Assembly (NCBI GenBank): GCA_910587395.1
Contig: CAJULJ010000017.1
Location: forward strand, 1-53,874
From: an uncultured Oscillospiraceae bacterium
GTDB lineage: Bacteria; Bacillota; Clostridia; Oscillospirales; Oscillospiraceae
Length of the DNA stretch: 53,874 nucleotides
Reading direction: 5' to 3'
Each line of letters opens with the position of its first letter. Within the stretch, counting starts at the first letter, position 1. Below, one piece after another: positions 23,447-31,829 of the stretch. The notes beneath the pieces are model-generated. The model saw only the letters and a program-made list of their open reading frames with translations. It made no database searches and was not told the origin of the DNA. A program made the translations under genes and the position numbers.

Positions 23447-23827
23447 ATGGTAGGCTTCGTGATCGTGTCCCACAGCGGCAAATTAGCCCAGGGCGTGGTG
23501 GATTTGGCCCGGATGATGGCCAGGGAAACCCCCATCGCCGCCGCAGGCGGGCTGGAGGACGGCTCCTTCGGCACCAGCTTTGAAAAGATATCCAACGCCA
23601 TCGACGAGGTGTATTCCGATGACGGCGTTATCCTCCTCATGGACATGGGCAGCGCGGTGATGACCGCCGAGATGGTCATCGAATCCATGGAGGGGCGCAG
23701 GCTGGTCATGGCGGACTGCCCCATCGCGGAGGGCGCCGTCACCGGCGCCGTGGGCTCGGAATCCGGCATGAGTCTGGAAGAGATCCTGGAGGATCTGGAG
23801 CAGGTGGGCACCCAGAAAAAGCTGTAA
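23447..23827 (+). CDS. dhaM: PTS-dependent dihydroxyacetone kinase phosphotransferase DhaM (EIIA-like)
   Basis: A 126-residue single-domain DhaM that re-phosphorylates ADP on DhaL using PTS phosphate. His9 in GFVIVSHSGKLA is the expected phosphoacceptor, and LLMDMGSAVMTAEM is the second family motif. It lacks the HPr and EI-like domains of E. coli DhaM, as is usual in Firmicutes. It starts 1 nt after the dhaL stop, which suggests translational coupling. Confidence 0.93.
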   Translation: MVGFVIVSHSGKLAQGVVDLARMMARETPIAAAGGLEDGSFGTSFEKISNAIDEVYSDDGVILLMDMGSAVMTAEMVIESMEGRRLVMADCPIAEGAVTGAVGSESGMSLEEILEDLEQVGTQKKL

Positions 23828-23853
23828 GCCGCCCCACCCAATTTCATACAAAG

Positions 23854-23900
23854 CAAGCCGCCGGTCCCGACATCGGGACCGGCGGCTTGTTCACGTTTTT
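23854..23900 (+). terminator. dhaKLM terminator
   Basis: CAAGCCGCCGGTCCCG pairs with CGGGACCGGCGGCTTG, followed by TTCACGTTTTT. The reverse strand is also T-containing, so it may serve the convergent GH25 gene. Confidence 0.8.
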
Positions 23901-23911
23901 GGGTCCCCGTC

Positions 23912-25366
23912 TCAGGGCCAGACCGGGGTTACATACTGCGTAGGCGCCGGCGTGGGGCTGGGCTCCGGCAGCTGGCTGGACTCCGAGGGAGCCTCCGGGG
24001 TCACGCCGGGCCGCCGGGTGGCGCCGGGATAGGGCACGAAGCACAAATTCATGTCCACGTCGGAGCTGATGCCCGCCACCTTCCCTTTGGAGGAGAACTG
24101 CCACATCTGGAAGTTATAGATGCAGCTGGGCTTGCCGGCATACTCCGCGAACCAGAAATCGTACTGGGTCAGCTTGCTCAGGTCGAACTTCACATAGCCG
24201 CAGTACTCATTGAAGTAGAACATGGGGTGATACCCCGCCTCCTCCACCCGCTGGCAGAAGGCGGCGACGCACTGGGTGATGATCTTGGCGTCCACGCCGT
24301 AGGCCCTGGAGTTGGCGCCCCCCAAAAACTCCCAGTCGCAGACCACGGGATAGGTGATGTACTGCCGGTAGGGCTCCAGCCTGGCCAGGAAGTAGTCGGC
24401 CTCCTCCAGCGCCTCCTCCACAGTAATGGCGCTGGAGAAAAAGTAGGCCCCCACGTCCATCCCGGCGGCGATGGCTCCCTGCATGTTCCGGTCGAACCAG
24501 GAGTCGTCGCAGATCGCCGCGCTGCTGTCCTTGCCGTAGAGCCGGTTGCCCGCCCGGATAATTGCAAAGTCGATGCCGTCCTTGGCCACCGCGTTCCAGT
24601 CAATCTCCTGCTTGTGGCCGGACACATCGATGCCGCGGGTAAAATAGCCGCCGGAATAGGTCACCCGGCCCTTGTCGTCCTTGCCGAACTGGCTGTCCGA
24701 GAAGGTGGTGAGGGGGACGCTGTCCAGCATGTCCAGCCAGTAGTTGCTGTGCCGGAACATCCCCTGGGTGACATCCACGTTCATCATCCGCCAGATGATG
24801 GTGGACATCTCCTCCCGGGTGATGGGCTGGTCGGGGTAGAAATACCGCAGGCCGTCCCCCTCCACGGTGCCCTCCATGATGCCCTTTTCAAACAGCTCCA
24901 CCACATAGCCGTCCTCACAGTCCACATAGGGGCTCTCCCCCGAGATGTCGGTCAGGTCCAGCGACCGGGCGGCCATCCGGGCCACCTCCAGCCGGGAGGG
25001 GACCTCATCCAAAAACTCCTCATTGAAGGCGTACATCAGCCGGTTGCTCAAGGCCGGTTCGATATAGCACCAAGCCCAGTGCTGGTCGGGCGCCCGCTCG
25101 GGCTCCTCCTCGCCGATGGCCAGCAGGATGAGCTTGAAGGTCTCTCCGTAGGTCACCGGGTCGCCTCCGCGGAAGGTGCCCTCCGGGTCGCCGGCCACCA
25201 CGCCCTGGGTGTACAGGTCATAGACATAGGGGAAGGACCAGTGGTCCGCCGCCAGGTCCACAAAGGGGGAAAACTGCGCCGGTTCAGCTGGAGCAGCCAT
25301 GGCGGCGGTACCGGAGGAGGCCGCCAGCAGGACGGCCAGGAACAGGACTGCGATACGTTTTTTCAT
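23912..25366 (-). CDS. Secreted SLH-domain GH25 lysozyme
   Basis: Predicted exported muramidase of 484 residues. An Sec signal peptide (KKRIAVLFLAVLLAASSGTAAMA) covers about residues 2-25. Two to three SLH-type repeats (DLAADHWSFPYVYDL, FRGGDPVTYGE, YPDQPITREEMSTIIW) span about 35-205 and would bind the wall. The GH25 domain begins at TRGIDVSGHKQEIDW and includes the catalytic-type VVCDWEFLGG. A Pro-rich tail ends the protein. The ATG ending at 25366 has AAAGGAG upstream and directly precedes the signal peptide. It may act in wall turnover or spore germination. Confidence 0.88.
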   Translation of the reverse strand: MKKRIAVLFLAVLLAASSGTAAMAAPAEPAQFSPFVDLAADHWSFPYVYDLYTQGVVAGDPEGTFRGGDPVTYGETFKLILLAIGEEEPERAPDQHWAWCYIEPALSNRLMYAFNEEFLDEVPSRLEVARMAARSLDLTDISGESPYVDCEDGYVVELFEKGIMEGTVEGDGLRYFYPDQPITREEMSTIIWRMMNVDVTQGMFRHSNYWLDMLDSVPLTTFSDSQFGKDDKGRVTYSGGYFTRGIDVSGHKQEIDWNAVAKDGIDFAIIRAGNRLYGKDSSAAICDDSWFDRNMQGAIAAGMDVGAYFFSSAITVEEALEEADYFLARLEPYRQYITYPVVCDWEFLGGANSRAYGVDAKIITQCVAAFCQRVEEAGYHPMFYFNEYCGYVKFDLSKLTQYDFWFAEYAGKPSCIYNFQMWQFSSKGKVAGISSDVDMNLCFVPYPGATRRPGVTPEAPSESSQLPEPSPTPAPTQYVTPVWP

Positions 25367-25409
25367 GGGTTCTCCTTTCCTCTCGGGGGTGAATCGTGTC
25401 GTGCCTTCC

Positions 25410-25438
25410 ATTTTACATAATTCGACGCTTCCTGACAA
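25410..25438 (-). promoter_or_regulatory. GH25 gene promoter
   Basis: Minus-strand TTGTCA (25433-25438), 17-nt spacer ending in TATG, TAAAAT (25410-25415). Confidence 0.65.
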
Positions 25439-25476
25439 GCCCAAACGAAAATTTAACAGCTTTGTAAAATTTACCG

Positions 25477-25505
25477 TTGACAAGGGCGGCGGACTGTGCT
25501 ATTCT
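25477..25505 (+). promoter_or_regulatory. Promoter of the XRE-DUF3169 operon
   Basis: Consensus TTGACA (25477-25482), 17-nt spacer, TATTCT (25500-25505). Transcription would start about 25512, at the first operator half-site. Confidence 0.75.
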
Positions 25506-25509
25506 CTTG

Positions 25510-25558
25510 TTGACAAACAAAGTTGTCAAATAGACAAATCAACTTGTCATTACGACAA
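25510..25558. promoter_or_regulatory. Double palindromic operator TTGTC-N5-GACAA
   Basis: TTGTC-N5-GACAA occurs at 25523-25537 and again at 25544-25558, exactly 21 bp apart (two helical turns). A further TTGACAA half-site is at 25510-25516. They lie over the transcription start of the operon that encodes an XRE regulator. Confidence 0.65.
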
Positions 25559-25583
25559 AGAAAGGTGTCAGGAGGAATATAAA

Positions 25584-25772
25584 ATGGTCTGGAACGAACT
25601 GGGGATCAGCGGGGGAACGGCGCTGATCGTGCTGTGCGCGCTGTACTTTACGGTCAAGTGGGCGGTGCGGAAGGGCATCATGGAGGCCCACGCGCGGATC
25701 ACCGAGGGAAAGAAGGGCTGGCCCCGGGAGCTCTGGGATGCAATCGGCTCCGAGGAAACGGCGTCCCAGTAG
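25584..25772 (+). CDS. Small single-helix membrane protein
   Basis: A 62-residue protein of unknown function. A hydrophobic helix (about residues 9-28, GGTALIVLCALYFTVKWAV) is followed by a basic-acidic cytoplasmic tail with KGWPRELWDAIG. GGAGGAA precedes the ATG, and it is the first gene after the operator-controlled promoter, 15 nt before the XRE gene. It may be a membrane partner of the regulator system. Confidence 0.7.
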   Translation: MVWNELGISGGTALIVLCALYFTVKWAVRKGIMEAHARITEGKKGWPRELWDAIGSEETASQ

Positions 25773-25787
25773 AAAGGAGGCGCGGAC

Positions 25788-26003
25788 GTGCTGAAGAACC
25801 GCTTGAAGGAGCGCCGGGCGGCGCTGGGCGTCAACCAGCAGGAGCTGGGGCGCATGGCCGGGGTGTCCCGGCAGACCATCAGCCTCATTGAGCGGGGGGA
25901 CTACTCTCCGTCAGTGACGCTGGCCCTCACCCTGGCGAAGATCTGCGGGGTGACGGTGGAGGATATCTTCATTTTAGAGGAGGAGAACGATGAAAAGCAA
26001 TGA
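25788..26003 (+). CDS. XRE family regulator, short YgzD-like type
   Basis: A 71-residue Cro/XRE helix-turn-helix protein: NRLKERRAALGVNQQELGRMAGVSRQTIS is the DNA-binding part, then the LIERGDYSPSVTLALTLAKICG and VTVEDIF end typical of the small YgzD group. It starts with GTG at 25788 behind AAAGGAGG. Its 3' end overlaps the DUF3169 gene by 14 nt. It is the likely binder of the TTGTC-N5-GACAA sites in its own promoter. Confidence 0.88.
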   Translation: MLKNRLKERRAALGVNQQELGRMAGVSRQTISLIERGDYSPSVTLALTLAKICGVTVEDIFILEEENDEKQ

Positions 26004-26781
26004 TGACTCTATTAAGCAGGAAAACAGGAGGGCTCTTCCCAAATTCATTTTTATTGGCGCAGGGGGCCTGATTTTGGGCGCCATCATTGGCGGTATCCTG
26101 GTATGGCTGGACTTTGAGCACTTTGGGGACGTTCTCACCACAGCTGAGCTGTTTTTCACGGTCAAGGCATCCCCGTGGCTGCTATTCGCCCTGCCCATCG
26201 TGGAGCTGGCGGCCTGCCTGCCCATCTATTTCGGCGCGAAAAAGCAGCTGTCCAGCTGGGATGGGGAAGATGAGGAGGCCGGCAGCATCATCGAAACAAA
26301 AATCTCGGTATGTATGTGGGCCACCGGCATTGCCACCATCCTGGACTTTTTCCTGCTGGCCGCCCTGTTCTCCGGCTTTCTGGAGAACGCGAAGGCCATC
26401 GGACAGGTAAAGTTCTTCGGCTCGCTGGTCGTATTCATGGTGACGCTGTACCTCAACGCAGTCTTTCAGCAAAAGCTGGTGGACGCTACCAAGCGGATGA
26501 ATCCGGAAAAGCAGGGCTCTGTATACGACACCAAGTTCCAGAAAAAATGGTTCGAGAGCTGCGACGAGGCAGAGCGGATCATGATTGGCCAGTGCGCGGT
26601 CAAGGCGTATCAGGCCATGTCCATGACCTGCCTGGTGCTGTGGGCGGTGTTCGGCCTGACCGGAATCTTCTTCACCGGGGGCTTTGTGCCCGCCATGGCG
26701 GTGTGCATTATATGGGGCGTAGGACAGTCGGTATATTCCTACTGGGCCATCCAGCTGTCCAAGCCCGGAAGGAAGGTTTGA
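25990..26781 (+). CDS. DUF3169 family membrane protein
   Basis: A 263-residue multi-pass membrane protein of the DUF3169 family. About six hydrophobic segments are visible (starting FIFIGAGGLILGAIIGGILVW, then WLLFALPIVELAACLPIYF, ATGIATILDFFLLAALF, FFGSLVVFMVTLYLN, MSMTCLVLWAVFGLTG and FVPAMAVCIIWGVGQSVY regions), with a soluble loop before the fifth. It overlaps the XRE gene by 14 nt; XRE-DUF3169 pairs are common in Firmicutes, often with a repressor role for the XRE protein. GAGGAGG lies inside the XRE coding end. Confidence 0.85.
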   Translation: MKSNDDSIKQENRRALPKFIFIGAGGLILGAIIGGILVWLDFEHFGDVLTTAELFFTVKASPWLLFALPIVELAACLPIYFGAKKQLSSWDGEDEEAGSIIETKISVCMWATGIATILDFFLLAALFSGFLENAKAIGQVKFFGSLVVFMVTLYLNAVFQQKLVDATKRMNPEKQGSVYDTKFQKKWFESCDEAERIMIGQCAVKAYQAMSMTCLVLWAVFGLTGIFFTGGFVPAMAVCIIWGVGQSVYSYWAIQLSKPGRKV

Positions 26782-26834
26782 GTCCGGCACGGCTTGTTTC
26801 ATCGCAGGAAAACATCAAACAAGGAGGAATGCAC

Positions 26835-27035
26835 ATGAGAACATGTATCAGATGCGGCGCGGAAATGCAGGAGAGCTGCACCATCAAGGTGGAGGGCGCG
26901 GGCTACGGCGTGGTGCTGTCCACGGAGGAAAACAAAATTTTCAGCGGGCGCATCGGCAGGCCCAAGGTGGCCGTCTGCCCGGAATGCGGCGAGGTGTCTA
27001 TCTATCTGGAGGACGTGTCCAAGCTGAAAGAATAA
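26835..27035 (+). CDS. Small zinc-ribbon protein
   Basis: A 66-residue protein with two CxxC knuckles, CIRCG (near residue 4) and CPECG (near residue 49), typical of a zinc ribbon. The central part is short beta-rich sequence. AAGGAGG precedes the ATG at 26835; an in-frame ATG six bases upstream is too close to it. It is fourth in the XRE-DUF3169 cluster and is followed by a strong terminator. Function unknown. Confidence 0.75.
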   Translation: MRTCIRCGAEMQESCTIKVEGAGYGVVLSTEENKIFSGRIGRPKVAVCPECGEVSIYLEDVSKLKE

Positions 27036-27047
27036 ACACAGAAACCG

Positions 27048-27085
27048 ACCGCCCCGCCGGATTTGGCGGGGCGGTTGATTTTTTT
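27048..27085 (+). terminator. Terminator after the zinc-ribbon gene
   Basis: ACCGCCCCGCC pairs with GGCGGGGCGGT (11 bp) and is followed by GA and seven T (27079-27085). Confidence 0.88.
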
Positions 27086-27103
27086 GCCGAAATCAGGTAG
27101 AAT
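27075..27103 (+). promoter_or_regulatory. dnaD-dnaC promoter overlapping the previous terminator
   Basis: TTGATT (27075-27080), 17-nt spacer, TAGAAT (27098-27103). The -35 overlaps the upstream terminator's T-run. Confidence 0.55.
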
Positions 27104-27140
27104 AGAAGCCCAACGATCAAAGGGAAGGGAGGGTGCGCCC

Positions 27141-28142
27141 ATGTCCTCGCTGTTACTGCCAAACGAGATTCTGTCCATGTCCGCCCAGGCCGCGCGGCTG
27201 CTGGTGGAGTCCGGCGACGGAGACGGAGCCCTCCTCTACCTGGCCCTGCTGGAGAGCGGCGGAGAGGGGAAAAAAGCCGCCGCCAATCTCCGCTGGGCCG
27301 ACGACCGCCTGTATCCCGCCTGGGACCGCCTGGCCGCCAAGGGCCTGGCCCAGCCCCGGCCCCAGACACCTCCAGCCGCCATCGAATTGATGGGCGCCGG
27401 CGACGTTCTCCTGCCCGCCCAGAAGAAGGGCCTCCCCCCCGAGTACAGCCGGGAGGAGCTCACCGCCGCCCAGGAGCGGGAGCCGGAATTCCGGGGCCTG
27501 TGCCGGGAGCTGGAGGGCATGCTGGGCCGGGTGTTCTCCGACAACGATTTGAAATGCCTGTACACCATCTACGACTACCTGGGGTTCCCCACAGAGGTCA
27601 TCCTGCTCCTCACCGGCTGGGCCATCCGCCGGGAGCGGAGGCAGAAAAACAACCCCGCCGCCTGTCCCCGGATGCCCAGCATACAGCGGGAGGCCTTCCG
27701 CTGGAAGCGGCTGGGGCTGGACACCTTCGAACGGGCCGAGGACTACCTCCGCCGTCAAGAGGGTGTGGACCAGCGGGAATGGGACATCCTCCAGTCAGTG
27801 GGCGTGACGGAGCGCCGTCCCGCCGTGGAAAAGGAGCGGGAGTTCATCTCCGCCTGGGTGGAGATGGGCCTGAGCGACGAGCTGATCCGCCTGGCCTACG
27901 AGCGCACGGTGTACCAGAAAAAGGCCATGAACTGGCCCTACATGAACAAAATCCTACAGTCCTGGCACAAGGCGGGCTACACGACTCAGGCCCAGGTGGA
28001 GGCGGGGGACAGGCCCCCCAAGCGGGCCAAGCCCGGCCCCGCCCCCCAGCCCCAGGACTTCCAGCCCAGCCAGGAGCGCATCCAGAAGCACAACGACTGG
28101 CTGGACCAGTTCCTAGCCCAGCAGCAGAAGGGAGGCGGCTGA
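27141..28142 (+). CDS. DnaD domain replication protein
   Basis: A 333-residue primosomal protein of the DnaD/DnaB type. An N-terminal winged-helix region (about 1-110) is followed by a DnaD domain (about 120-190, with EGMLGRVFSDNDLKCLYTIYDYLGFPTEVI). A second DnaD-like domain follows (about 210-290, with GLSDELIRLAYERTVYQKKAMNWPYMNKIL), ending YMNKILQSWHKAG, the family end signature. It would remodel DNA at the origin or fork and work with the loader encoded 1 nt downstream. The ATG at 27141 has GGGAGGG upstream. Confidence 0.88.
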   Translation: MSSLLLPNEILSMSAQAARLLVESGDGDGALLYLALLESGGEGKKAAANLRWADDRLYPAWDRLAAKGLAQPRPQTPPAAIELMGAGDVLLPAQKKGLPPEYSREELTAAQEREPEFRGLCRELEGMLGRVFSDNDLKCLYTIYDYLGFPTEVILLLTGWAIRRERRQKNNPAACPRMPSIQREAFRWKRLGLDTFERAEDYLRRQEGVDQREWDILQSVGVTERRPAVEKEREFISAWVEMGLSDELIRLAYERTVYQKKAMNWPYMNKILQSWHKAGYTTQAQVEAGDRPPKRAKPGPAPQPQDFQPSQERIQKHNDWLDQFLAQQQKGGG

Positions 28143-28143
28143 C

Positions 28144-29145
28144 ATGTCCTACGAATCTGCCATTGTCCGCAAGGCGCTGGCCCGCCTGGAGCGCCGGAGA
28201 GACAACCGGGACCGCCGCCGCTTCCAGCTGGAGCGGAGCCTGTACGGCATGGAGCCGCGCCTGCGGGAGATCGACCTGACCCTGCGCGGCACCATGGCGG
28301 ACCTGGCCCTGCTGGCCGCCGGAGGAAGGCCCGTGGCCCCCGACGGCCCGGAGATCGCCGCCATCCGCGCCCGGAATGAGGCGCTGCAGGCCGAGCGCAC
28401 CCGCCTGCTGGCCCAGCTGGGCTATGCGCCGGACGCGCTGGACGACGTGCCCGCCTGCCCCCGGTGCGGGGACACGGGCTGGAGGGAGGGCAGAATGTGT
28501 TCCTGCCTCAAGGAGCTGTGCGCTCAGGAGCAGCTGAAGGCCCTCACCGAGGCTATGAGCCTCACCGACGAGCAGGATTTCAGCCGGCTGACCCTGGACA
28601 TCTACAGCGGCCAGCCCTGGGGCAGTCAGGACCGCTCCCCCCGCGAAAATATGCAGCGCATCGTGGCGGTCTGCGCGGGCTACGCCCGGCAGTTTCCCGG
28701 CTATCCCCTGCAAAACCTGCTGCTGTCCGGCAGCACCGGCCTGGGCAAGACCTTCCTGTCCGGCTGTATCGCCCGGGAGGTGACTCTTCGGGGGTTCTCC
28801 GTGGTGTACGACACTGCAAACAGCATTTTTGACGCCTTTTTCAAAACCCGCCGCTTCAGCCTGGAGGCCGAGGAGCAGCGCCAGGCCCAGACCGACACCC
28901 GGCGTTATCTGAACTGCGACCTGCTGATTTTGGACGACCTAGGCAGCGAGCACACCATGCCCTCCACCCGGGCCAGCCTGTATGAGCTGGTGGACAGCCG
29001 CCTCCAGACCAAGCGCCACACCATCATCTCCTCCAACCTATCCACCAGGGAGATCGGCGAAAAATACGGCGCTCAGCTTGCCTCCCGCGTGGAGGGGCTG
29101 TACCGGGAGCTGACCTTCTACGGAGACGACCTTCGCCTTCAATGA
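28144..29145 (+). CDS. DnaC/DnaI-type helicase loader ATPase
   Basis: A 333-residue AAA+ protein predicted to load replicative helicase. A zinc knuckle with Cys105, Cys108, Cys119 and Cys121 (PACPRCGDTGW, MCSC) lies before the ATPase domain. Walker A is GSTGLGKT (196-203), Walker B LILDDLGSE (261-269) and sensor-I TIISSNLST. The order DnaD-domain gene then loader is standard in Firmicutes. It starts 1 nt after the previous stop, so translation is probably coupled. Confidence 0.9.
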   Translation: MSYESAIVRKALARLERRRDNRDRRRFQLERSLYGMEPRLREIDLTLRGTMADLALLAAGGRPVAPDGPEIAAIRARNEALQAERTRLLAQLGYAPDALDDVPACPRCGDTGWREGRMCSCLKELCAQEQLKALTEAMSLTDEQDFSRLTLDIYSGQPWGSQDRSPRENMQRIVAVCAGYARQFPGYPLQNLLLSGSTGLGKTFLSGCIAREVTLRGFSVVYDTANSIFDAFFKTRRFSLEAEEQRQAQTDTRRYLNCDLLILDDLGSEHTMPSTRASLYELVDSRLQTKRHTIISSNLSTREIGEKYGAQLASRVEGLYRELTFYGDDLRLQ

Positions 29146-29151
29146 CCAAAA

Positions 29152-29185
29152 GAGCGCGGACACCGGCGTGTCCGCGCTCTTTTTT
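29152..29185 (+). terminator. Terminator of the dnaD-dnaC operon
   Basis: GAGCGCGGACA pairs with TGTCCGCGCTC (11 bp) and is followed by TTTTTT. Confidence 0.9.
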
Positions 29186-29297
29186 CGACTACATATCTTG
29201 GTATAAGAGGTTTTTCAGGCCCTTGTCCAACATCCGCTCTCGCCGAGGAAGTTATTCCCATGTCAACAATCCGTGCGCGTTTGTACTGTTTAGATGG

Positions 29298-29326
29298 TGG
29301 ACCTTTTCGCCTGCCTCCGCTATACT
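29298..29326 (+). promoter_or_regulatory. Promoter of the XRE gene
   Basis: TGGACC (29298-29303), 17-nt spacer, TATACT (29321-29326). Confidence 0.55.
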
Positions 29327-29356
29327 TAGGGTACGCAATTCGAAAGGAGCGATATC

Positions 29357-29818
29357 ATGATGAGTTTAGGAAGCAATCTGTGCCGGGCCCGAAAGAAAAG
29401 CGGGCTGTCCCAGGAGGCGGTGGCGGAAAAGCTGGGCGTGAGCCGTCAGACCATTTCCAAATGGGAGACGGACGAGACCCTGCCCGACATCCGCCAGTCC
29501 AAACGGATGGCCGCGCTGTACAAGCTGTCACTGGACGAGCTCATCGACTTCGACCTGGATGTACAGGAGGTGCAGGCGGCCATTGAGCGCACCAGCGACG
29601 CAGTAACAGACAAGATCGATTGGACAAATGCCTGGGGGAAAAAGTACCCCGTCCTGGTCACCTACCAGGAGAAGGTGGACCCAGCCCCCTACGCCCAGGA
29701 GCTGGACCGGCTGCTGGACCGGCTCAAGGAAGAATACGGCTACAGCGAGCTGGACGCCATGCTGGTCCTCAAAGACATTCTGTCCAAGGTGTGGCAGGGG
29801 CGGAGAAAGGGGTCCTGA
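29357..29818 (+). CDS. XRE family transcriptional regulator with helical C-terminus
   Basis: A 153-residue protein. Its Cro/XRE helix-turn-helix (residues about 5-60) reads NLCRARKKSGLSQEAVAEKLGVSRQTISKWETDETLPD in pattern. The SKWETDETLPDI end is typical of clostridial XRE proteins. The C-terminal 90 residues are helical and charged without a known domain. AAAGGAG precedes ATGATG. It is convergent with mutL, with 3 nt between the stops, so no terminator fits in that gap. Target unknown. Confidence 0.85.
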   Translation: MMSLGSNLCRARKKSGLSQEAVAEKLGVSRQTISKWETDETLPDIRQSKRMAALYKLSLDELIDFDLDVQEVQAAIERTSDAVTDKIDWTNAWGKKYPVLVTYQEKVDPAPYAQELDRLLDRLKEEYGYSELDAMLVLKDILSKVWQGRRKGS

Positions 29819-29821
29819 CCA

Positions 29822-31828
29822 TCACGCCCGCTTAAACTGCTTTTCCATCTGCTTCTTTGTCATTTCGATGGCCACCGGCCGTCCGTGGGGACAGTATTTC
29901 ACCGCCCCGGACATGACCATCCGGGCCACCTCCTCCAGCTCCTGGTCCCCGCTGTGCCAGCCGCCCTTGATGGCCGCCTTGCAGGCCATGGTGTGCAGCA
30001 GCTCGTCCCGGGCGGAGGCGGGGTCGGCGGTCCCCGTCAATCTCAGCCGCCTTGCCAGCTCCAGCAGGGCAGGCTCAATATCCCCGGCATCCAAGTAATC
30101 CGGCGCGGAGCGCACCGCCAGGGCGTTGGAGCCGAACTCCTCCACCTCGAACCCGAATTGGGCCAGCAGCCCGGTCTGCTCCAGCAGAACCGCCAGCTCC
30201 TCCGGAGCCGGGGAGAAGGTCACCGGCGTCAGCAGCTCCTGCACCATAGGCCGGTAGCCCTCCGCCTTGAGCCGGTCGAAGTTGGCCCGCTCGTGGGCGG
30301 CGTGCTTGTCGATGAGCAGCACCTTGTCCCCCTGCTCCACCATCACATAGGTGTGGAACAGCTCGCCCCGGACAATCCAAGGCTCCTCCTCGAGCGCGGA
30401 CGGCTCAGGGGCGCAGGCGGGGACCGGCTCTGCCTCAGGCACGGTTTTTTCCACCGGCTCAGGCCGGGGCGCTTCCTCCCGAACGGCAGTGGGGCGCTCC
30501 GCCGGAGCAGACGGCCGTTTCGCCGGGGCAGGCGCTTCCATCCTTTCTGCCGGGGCCTCCGCTTTCTGTTCCGGCAGCGGCTCCACCCATTGGAAGGGAG
30601 ACTTCTCCCTTTTTGCCGCGAGAGACGGCGCAGCCGCCGTTTTGGGTTTTGGCGGGGACGGAACCACAGGCTCGGGCTGTTTCCCCGGCCCCAGCCCGGA
30701 GACGGGCTTGAACCGGGACGCGGGCATAAACTGCGTCCCGTTCAGCTCCTTCGCCCGGTCGTTCAGGGGCAGGCTGGTCTGGTTGGCCGTCACCTTGTCC
30801 TCGGCTTTCACGCCGGGCATCACCGCCTGGGGCCGGGTATGGTCCTTGTCCAGCGCGGACAGCACCGCGTAATACACGGTGGAGAACACCGCCTGCTCCC
30901 GCTGGAACTTCACCTCGGTCTTGGTGGGATGGACGTTCACATCCACCTCGCTGGGCTTCACGGTGAGATGGATGACGCAGCCGGGGAATTTCCCCACCAT
31001 CTTCTGGTTTTTGTACGCCTCCTCCACCGCCGCCATCATGACCCGGCTCTTCACGTACCGCCCGTTGACGAAAAAGTGCTGGTAGCTCCGGCTCCCCCGG
31101 CAGCAGGCGGGCAGGGAGGCAAAGCCCTCCGCGCTCATCCCGTCCCCGGACCCCTTCACAGGGAGAAAGCCCAGGGCGATATCCCGGCCCATGACGGCGT
31201 AGACGGCGCTTTTCAGCTGTCCGTCGCCGGGAGTAAGCAGCTCCTGCTTCCCGTCCCGGATAAACTTCACGCTCAGCTCCGGGTGGGACAGGGCCACCCG
31301 CTGGACCACGGCGAACACCGCCGCCCCCTCGGAGGCGTCCTTTTTCATAAACTTCAACCGGGCGGGGGTGTTGAAGAACAAATCCCGGACGGACATGGTG
31401 GTGCCTTTGGGGCAGCCCGCCTCCTCCTGTCCGGCCACCTCCCCGGCCACAATGGAAAGGGAAGCGCCCAGCTCCTCGTCCTCCGTCCGGGTCAGCAGCT
31501 CCACCCGGGACACAGCGGAGATGGCGGCCAGCGCCTCCCCCCGGAAGCCCAGGGTGCCGATGGCCTCCAAATCGCGCTCGTCGGAGATTTTGGAGGTGGC
31601 GTGGCGCAGAAACGCCGTGGCCGCCTGATCCGCCGGAATGCCGCAGCCGTCGTCCGTCACCCGGATCAGGGCCATGCCGCCCCTGGCAATCTCCACCGTG
31701 ACGGCCCCGGCTCCTGCGTCGATGGCGTTTTCCATCAGCTCCTTCACCACGCTGGCGGGGCGCTCCACCACCTCGCCGGCGGCGATGAGGTCGGCCACAT
31801 GGGGGTCTAACTGTTTTATTATCGCCAT
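29822..31828 (-). CDS. mutL: DNA mismatch repair protein MutL
   Basis: Mismatch repair ATPase and nicking endonuclease (668 residues). The GHKL ATPase motifs ELMENAIDAGA, DDGCGI and GFRGEAL are in the first 110 residues. A long Pro/Ala/Glu-rich linker spans about 360-480. The C-terminal endonuclease domain has DKHAAHERANFDR, ACKAAIKGGW and CPHGRP. The usual DQHA-x2-E-x4-E metal motif here reads with Lys for Gln and Asp for the last Glu. It starts 1 nt after dtd. No mutS is in the window. Confidence 0.95.
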   Translation of the reverse strand: MAIIKQLDPHVADLIAAGEVVERPASVVKELMENAIDAGAGAVTVEIARGGMALIRVTDDGCGIPADQAATAFLRHATSKISDERDLEAIGTLGFRGEALAAISAVSRVELLTRTEDEELGASLSIVAGEVAGQEEAGCPKGTTMSVRDLFFNTPARLKFMKKDASEGAAVFAVVQRVALSHPELSVKFIRDGKQELLTPGDGQLKSAVYAVMGRDIALGFLPVKGSGDGMSAEGFASLPACCRGSRSYQHFFVNGRYVKSRVMMAAVEEAYKNQKMVGKFPGCVIHLTVKPSEVDVNVHPTKTEVKFQREQAVFSTVYYAVLSALDKDHTRPQAVMPGVKAEDKVTANQTSLPLNDRAKELNGTQFMPASRFKPVSGLGPGKQPEPVVPSPPKPKTAAAPSLAAKREKSPFQWVEPLPEQKAEAPAERMEAPAPAKRPSAPAERPTAVREEAPRPEPVEKTVPEAEPVPACAPEPSALEEEPWIVRGELFHTYVMVEQGDKVLLIDKHAAHERANFDRLKAEGYRPMVQELLTPVTFSPAPEELAVLLEQTGLLAQFGFEVEEFGSNALAVRSAPDYLDAGDIEPALLELARRLRLTGTADPASARDELLHTMACKAAIKGGWHSGDQELEEVARMVMSGAVKYCPHGRPVAIEMTKKQMEKQFKRA

Positions 31829-31829
31829 A

